Shown here: piece after piece, positions 58,110 through 64,000 of the stretch | Numbering within the stretch: position 1 is the stretch's first letter | Layout of the letters: the number at the start of each line of letters is the position of its first letter | Assembly: GCF_947179165.1 (NCBI RefSeq) | Contig: NC_077247.1 | Location: 17,033,501 to 17,097,500, forward strand | DNA length: 64,000 nucleotides | From: Solanum dulcamara | Taxonomy: Eukaryota > Streptophyta > Magnoliopsida > Solanales > Solanaceae | Reading direction: 5' to 3' | The notes under the pieces: model-generated | The model's input: the letters and a program-made list of their open reading frames with translations, nothing else | What the model was told of the DNA's origin: nothing | Database searches by the model: none | Program-made: the position numbers and the translations under genes

Positions 58110-58285
58110 ATTTCATGTCCTATGGATGGGCTCTATCGCACGATCTTAGATATGAAAGAAAGGTAACATCCTAAATGCCCTGTAGCCTCCTGTTTATAGT
58201 TGTGGCGCGCAACACACCGATAAACAAGACTCTACTAGACACGGTCTGTAGACATTCCGAGGAAGGACCGCTCTGATACCACTTC
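58110..58285 (-). other. Leader and Met-tRNA primer site of element D
   Basis: Primer site at 58270-58281, reading TGGTATCAGAGC on the minus strand (a perfect match to the usual plant Met primer core), 4 bp from the LTR. The leader words CCTCCTGTTTATAGTTGTGG and AAGACTCTACTAGACACGG correspond to those of elements A and F. Confidence 0.85.
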
Positions 58286-61200
58286 TGTCACTACCCAACT
58301 CCGTAGGCCATGACTGGTGCCTGAGTTGGGCACCCATACGTACCCTTAGCCCCACTTAGTACATTAATCGAATAAACATAGGTAATGATTAGAAGGGATA
58401 TCTAAACAGATATAATACACGAGGGCCGATAGGCCATCACGGAACACAGAAAAAACCCAAAATATATATACAAAACCCACATCTCATGTCTACAGACCTC
58501 TACAAAATGATATCCTAGTCATATGACGGGACAGGGCCCCGCCGTACCCTAAACAACGTATATATATATATAACAGAAAGTGTCAGTACCAAAATAGGAC
58601 TCCGAACAAAGGAGCACTATCGACCAACATGGTGGATGTCCTAAGCGAGCGGATCAGCAAACCAATCATCTGTACCTGCGGACATGTAACGCAGCCCCCG
58701 AAGAAAGGGGGTCAGTACGGAAAATGTACCCAGTATGTAGAGCATAAACTGTAATAAGTAAAGTTATTTCTAGAGCAGAAAGTGCAAAAATGAGCAAAAT
58801 ATCCAGAAATATCAAATGCTTATCAAACCACATATAATGGGTTGTAATAAGTAAAGTCATTACCGCAATAGAATGTACAAAGCTGAGCAAAATGTCCAGA
58901 GATATCAAATGTTGATCAAAACCTCAGATAATGTATGCAGAAAAACGTATGCCATATCCGGCCCCATTATGGGACTCGGTGAACAAATGTGGTCGCCCTC
59001 CTATCATTGGCGCCACAGCACAGCATAACACCAGAATAGGGAATATCTCCATAATAAATCATATCATATCATATCAGATGGCCATATCAAATCATATCAT
59101 ATCACATCATATCATATCATAAGCATATGTGTACATGGAACAGCATAACTCCGTGGCATAACATACACCACCCCATGTACATGTCATACCTGCCCCCTCA
59201 CGTCAGGACACGGCGAACAATGCAGAGAAGTATGCACGATAACATATCCTGGCCCAGGCTCAGTGAAGGAAGCATTGAGGCATCCACGAGTGGAGTAGTG
59301 AGAAACTATATGCAATTTAAATCATATTTAAGACTCAATGGAATAATCAGAATGAGCTATCGTTTAAAAATCGAGACGAGACTCATGTCAAGTACCTTTC
59401 GAAAGTTACCCTGGATTATATCAGAATAAATCTTCTGGAATCATATAGACGTATTGAAGCATAATAAAATACCTTTTGGAAATCAAGGAATTGGCCATCC
59501 TAATGGCTCTAGGAATAGGAACCTCTTCGAAATTATATAAAAGTCATATTTTTGTTTCATAAATACCATACCAAAACAAAGATTAGCTTTACATACTTAT
59601 GTCAAAACATGAAAATCGAAAGAATATGCTTTACATATTTATGTCAAAAACATGCCACAAGAAGAGAAAGGATAGACTTTACATACTTATGACAAAGACA
59701 TGCCAAAAGAAGATAAAGGTTAGACTTTACATACCTCTTACGGATTACTCTTAACTATGCTCGCCTCGTCGTCTCTTGAACCTATTTAACATGAAATTAA
59801 TACTAAGGTTAATAAAATTTCACTTTCCAATTTCCAAATCTACACCCAAGTAACCATAGGAATCATTTCCTTATCTATGTCTCTCGACTAGTTTATTACT
59901 AGCTCCGAATCTACCAAAAATCGGGCAGCATGTCCCCTGTAACTTGAACATCCCCGAGTTTTCAACTCGGCCACCATGTCAACAACCATACAAACAACAA
60001 CAGCCAGCAGCATGTATACAAGTAAATCACTTCAACTTTACACAATACAAGCTCTATACAACTCATTCCAAACTACGGTACCAAAATAGAGTTTTTAACT
60101 TTTATTTCATAAAATATGTAGTCATACCAAACGGAGGGTTGTGTGGCTGCAACCAGAAGCACCCACATCCATTTTTGAGTACTTTACAGCCCTGAAAAAC
60201 GCAATTAAACCAACACCAAACTGCAGCACCACAACAACAACACACTACGCGACTTCGATTTAACTACTACGACTTCCATTTAGTTTGTTTCCAACGTCAA
60301 ACATCCTTATACATTTTTTTCCACTTCCAGCATATTTTAAGACATGTAATATACTTCATAACATCATCATAAAGTCCAGTTCAAAACAGAAAACTTTACC
60401 TTTCCCGAAATTCACCAAAACTCGCCAAAACTTGCCTCGGAATTTCCTTTAGCGCAGCTGAAACATATGGGCTGTTTGGTAACGTTTTGGGCTGAATCAA
60501 ACCCTAAAGTTTCATTACTAACATCTTCATAACATAATGTTATAGCTCATATAATTAATTCTCGGCACGGAATCGGAAAACTTACCTTTTGTTTCCTCCC
60601 AAAACCGTAGCTCTTTCTTCTTTCTAGCCTAAGTTTCTCTTCTCTTCTCTTCTTTCTTTCTCTTGTCATTTCGTTTTTCTTGTATTGAAATCTCTAGATG
60701 AGTGTGGAAATTAATGAGTCATAAGACTCATATATATATATACAACTTTAGGGGTGACACATGTCATCCCCTAAGTGGTGACACGTGTCAAGCCCTAAGT
60801 GGTGACAAATGTCAAGATCTAAGTGGTGACACATGTCAAGGTTTCATTGGTCCAACACACCCCTTTTCTCCAATCATGGGCTGCCATGTGGCATGTGGGG
60901 ACCACATGAGTCTTCTTGAAGACTTTGTGAAATTCCCATTTTACCCCTAGCCTTCCACAATATTACCATAGGCCACTTTGCGAATTTTCCTTTTTGCCCT
61001 TTGCCTTTTCCAATATTTCCACACTATTAATGATCATAAATAATATTCATATCCAACTTATATATTAAATAAATTTTGGAAGATGTTCATTCCCTTAACT
61101 TTACCACAGCTACCTTAAAACATCCAACCGTATAAAATACGGGATATAACATCCTCCATAAGAAATTCCAATTTTTGCCCCTTACTTTTTCTAATATTTG

Positions 61201-61321
61201 CAAGTTGAAATTCCAATTTAGTCATAAGAATTTTGTATCCAACAAGATCAACCATAGCCTTGCCCTTGACTTATTACCGTTATCCCAAAATGCCCTAATG
61301 TGTAAAATACGGGTTATAACA
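58286..61321 (-). mobile_element. 5' LTR of element D
   Basis: 3036 bp, collinear with 51189-54224 at a constant offset of 7097, so net indels are zero. It begins TGTCACTACCC (one base different from the other copy's TGTCACGACCC) and ends GGTTATAACA. Confidence 0.9.
60753..60848. repeat. 24 bp tandem repeat with TGACACGTGTCA core, right LTR
   Basis: The counterpart of 53656-53751, with four units and the same sequence. Confidence 0.85.
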
Positions 61322-61573
61322 TCTTGGGTAGGGGTCACCATACAGAAATTCACGGCCCGTGGTTCTCACCACGGTCCATGGTCCTCCTTTGTGGTTTGTC
61401 CCCTATAGTCTGAGTCTATGATTATCTACCATGTTTTCTCACCCTGGCCCGTGGTGCTTTCCACGACCTGTGGTGGCCTTTGTGGTCAGCCCATGGTGCC
61501 AGTTTCTATAACTTTCTAAAATTTCATCCTTTGTTCCTTGGTTTTGAAACTTTCACATTTCTGGGGTCTTACA
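61322..61573 (-). mobile_element. 5' LTR of element C, second part
   Basis: Begins with the target duplication TCTTG and continues GGTAGGGGTCACC, matching 45216-45450 of the 3' LTR. It ends CTGGGGTCTTACA at 61573, the outer end of element C. Palindromic CACGGCCCGTGG words lie at 61350-61490. Confidence 0.85.
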
Positions 61574-61903
61574 TACACATTTTAGATATAATGAAAGAGT
61601 TTTGAATACATTTATTTGTAATCATGATTTCAACTTCATGTAAATAGAAATTAAGTCATGACTTTTGGGAACTCGTAATAAAATAGTTGAAGTAAATGGT
61701 TTTTTTATAACTAAACAGATCTTTTATATGATTCAACTAAATAAAAATAGGGGATTCAATCAAAGATGGTCTCAAACTAGAGGGATGACAAGCATGATCA
61801 ATTCCCCCTTTGCACTAAGTAATCAAGCTAGTATTCATTGTTGGCCCTCCTTGAATTAATAAAACGAGACTGATCACTATGAGTTAATGGTCATTCTAAT
61901 TCA
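61574..61903 (-). repeat. Unclassified dispersed repeat, copy 2 (inverted)
   Basis: The reverse complement of 7122-7447. It directly flanks the outer end of element C, and copy 1 continues past the corresponding point. Element C therefore appears to have inserted into this repeat. Confidence 0.6.
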
Positions 61904-62184
61904 GCAACTGCAGCAAAATTGTTTATGATAGACTTGTATTCAAACAAATTTTAGAAGCTTTCCCCCAAGCAATCACAATTCACATTATGCTGATTTTAAA
62001 ATAAAAATTACAACACATATTCTTGGTTTATATTAGCTTTTTATATATCGATTCCTATCAAATAAAATGGAACTATCAAAGAAACATATACGATGAACAC
62101 AAGCATCTAAAACAGAAACTGTGAAGATGAACATTCTAACAATTATATTTATTCCAAAAAAAAATTCAGAAATGGTAAACATAT
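61904..62184. other. AT-rich spacer, nothing recognised
   Basis: About 280 bp without coding sequence or recognisable repeats, between the dispersed repeat and LTR G. Confidence 0.5.
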
Positions 62185-64000
62185 TGTAAGACCTCATAAA
62201 TTGAAACATCAAAACGAAGGAAAACTTTGGAGAATGGGATGGATCTTGAGTTCTACGACTTATCCTATGAGTTGTAGAAACTCCTACAAGTTATAGGAGT
62301 GACTCGTAGGACTTATGCTAGGGATGGAAACATATCAAGTGAAGGGATGAGTCTACGAGTCGAGGTTACGACTTGTAAAAGTTTTGATGAGTTGTAGAAA
62401 CGACTTGTCAAGGAACTGCAGAGGCCTAGTTTTGCAGGTTGTTTAGACCCTGCAGAATAATTTAAGTTTACGACTCGTAATAAGGTCAATGACTCGTAAG
62501 AATGACTCTTCAAGAAATTTGAGAGTCTCAGACCTCAGGGTTTTCTCAGACCTAGTAGGACGAGTCATTCTTGCGAGTCGTAGAAAGGCCTACTATTCAT
62601 AGGGACGATTCGTAGGGTCTGTCTAGATAGTTTTTATAAAGGGAATTTTTGTCTATTCCAGTTTTATATTCTAAGACCCTAGGCTCTTTGGGGAAATATC
62701 CCTACCCTACATTTATTCAATTCTCCCAAAAGTCCCCTACTCTTATTCACTCTAAAATTTTCCGAAGGCAAAAAGGTTTCTCTGAAGGGTTTCATCTTTC
62801 GAAGCTAGGGTTTCATTCCAAAGTCTTCATGTCTCCATTTTAAAGTTTTCATTAGGGTTTTATTCCCCAAGGTATGTGGGTTTTTATTCATGGGTACTTC
62901 TACCCATGAAACTCAAGTATTTTAGAACTTAGTAACTCAATTTAAATTGTGAATTTTATGAGTTTTCAAATCAAGATTCCAAATGCGTTGATTATTGAGT
63001 ACTTGAAGTTTATTTACCTATCTTAGCTTATATATACTGTTATTTGCATGGAATTGATGATTTTATCAAAGGTACTTATATGAAAGAAAGAAAGGGTTTA
63101 AAGTGAATTGGTGGATTGTTTCAAGTATGTTTTAAATTGGTGTGTTCCATTACTCTCATGCATTGTACCATTGATTTTGATTTGAAGTTGAATTGGCTAA
63201 ACCCACAATGTTTTACCATGACTTTCTAAGAATGTTTGAGTTGATTGAAAGGGGTATTAACTCAATGTTTATAAAGGCTTATTTACTATGAATGTGAAGG
63301 TTCTTCAAGAATGATCGAATGATGATGAATGGGATTTTTGGCCAAAAGAAAGGATTCTATGAGATAAGGATAATTCTCACATTTGAATCATCAACTTTTA
63401 AGAAGCTATTCTACTGAATGATGATTTAATGTCTCAAAGTATATGTTTATGTTACTATGATCTATATTATTTCATGGGATTAGACTTAGCACCGAATAAG
63501 GCTTGAGGTGGGGTTTGGTAAAAGAATCCTAGTAGCAACCTCTTGTTTTATTAACTATGTGCCAACATAGGAGCCCTTATAGGATTTTAGAAAATGGATC
63601 CACATATGGCCATCTAAAATTATAGTTAAAGAAATAAATGAAGTTTGATGGAGTTGTACTTGGCAAGTAGTCTCCCCATGCCAACCTAGGGGGTTATGTT
63701 GGATTCCATGTTATAGTTCACTTAGTCTTAAATATCGGCTATAGTTATCTTCCCACAAATGCATGTTTCAAATGCTATTTACTTGTTTATTCATGCACAC
63801 TCTTACTTATGTACTTAACTTATGAATGTCTTAATGCCTTCCATTATATTGCATGCTCACATACTTAGTACATTCAAAGTACTAACGCATAATGTACTTC
63901 CTACATGATATCACCATGTATGGACCGACGTTTCTCCTCACTCTCCTCTACATGGCCAGTAGAGATCATTGAGCGCTACTAATTGGTAAGTTCCCATGTT
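62185..64000 (+). mobile_element. Plus-strand LTR (G) of the A/F/C family, cut by the window
   Basis: Starts TGTAAGACCTCATAA (compare TGTAAGACCCCAGAA at the outer end of C). It is the inverted relative of LTR F: 62840-62915 matches 22845-22905 in reverse, and 63900-64000 matches 21735-21835 in reverse. The remaining 300-450 bp of the LTR, and any primer site and gag, would lie beyond 64000. It could be a solo LTR or the 5' LTR of a plus-strand element. Confidence 0.75.
62255..62600. repeat. Cluster of CGACTCGTA palindromic words in LTR G
   Basis: More than ten copies of words such as ACGACTCGTA, GACTCGTAGGA, GAGTCGTAGAAA and GACTTGTA on both strands within 350 bp. The position corresponds to the CACGG/CCGTGG cluster of LTR F. 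Confidence 0.75.

Larger units (their letters stand above)
51189..61321 (-). mobile_element. LTR retrotransposon D, 10133 bp, non-autonomous, nested in element C
   Basis: A complete insertion with a 5 bp target duplication, two LTRs of equal length (3036 bp), a polypurine tract and a primer site, all in minus orientation. The interior is only 4061 bp. It holds a deleted protease-RT-RNase H remnant next to the 3' LTR and about 2.9 kb of non-coding sequence. Gag and integrase are absent, so movement must have depended on enzymes from another element. The LTR copies look about 1-2% different overall by eye, but about 5% in their first 330 bp. Confidence 0.9.

Noticed and set aside
1..64000. Host protein-coding genes, tRNA genes or a defence-type gene cluster
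   Set aside because: After assigning LTRs, gypsy coding remnants and virus genes, the remaining intervals (7448-7859, 23588-26334, 61904-62184) show no exon-like frames, no splice-flanked domains and no tRNA cloverleaf that I could recognise.

Overview
The window is plant nuclear DNA built almost entirely of mobile-element sequence. I found no convincing host gene. The source is probably a member of the Solanaceae (Solanum- or Capsicum-like). The reasons are the Ty3/gypsy LTR families ending in TGTCACGACCCAA (element sense: TTGGGTCGTGACA), initiator-Met-tRNA primer sites (TGGTATCAGAGC type), and a 7.6 kb Met-tRNA-primed caulimovirid resembling the solendovirus/TVCV/LycEPRV type. The species cannot be fixed from the sequence alone. 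Nearly all coding remnants lie on the minus strand.

Layout, left to right. (1) 1-1640: gag, leader, primer site and 5' LTR of a minus-strand gypsy element (A), cut by the window edge. (2) 1650-5390: a second minus-strand element (B) in which gag is joined to RNase H by an internal deletion; its shortened 5' LTR lies head-to-head with a plus-strand LTR at 5391-7100. (3) 7122-7447: an unclassified repeat whose inverted copy is at 61574-61903. (4) 7860-18945: a large minus-strand gypsy element (E) with a 3945 bp 3' LTR; half of its 5' LTR is inverted. (5) 18946-23587: gypsy element F (gag, protease, truncated RT, 2.19 kb LTR). (6) 23588-26334: AT-rich DNA with a candidate tRNA-Arg-type primer site, a 146 bp tandem duplication and TATACA-rich low-complexity sequence. 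(7) 26335-27057: two LTR scraps. (8) 27058-43645: a head-to-tail array of an endogenous pararetrovirus, about 2.1 genome units, with small inverted viral pieces at both ends. (9) 43660-51188 plus 61322-61573: gypsy element C, with recognisable gag, protease, RT, RNase H and integrase. (10) 51189-61321: element D, inserted into the 5' LTR of C with a 5 bp target duplication; it has two 3036 bp LTRs around a deletion-derived interior that carries a 5S-rRNA-like segment. (11) 62185-64000: a plus-strand LTR (G) of the A/F/C family running off the window.

The pararetrovirus unit is 7628 bp between primer sites. On the minus strand it reads: promoter, primer site, movement protein plus extension, coat protein with CCHC knuckle, protease, reverse transcriptase, RNase H, then a last ORF in the inclusion-body/transactivator position. 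Every copy is broken by frameshifts, stops and loss of catalytic residues.

The main points of interest are the mosaic divergence between virus units, the fold-back ends of the array, the 5S-like module in D, the repeated palindromic motifs at the same position in unrelated LTR families, and the layered nesting history. No new enzymatic or defence system was found; the novelty here is structural.
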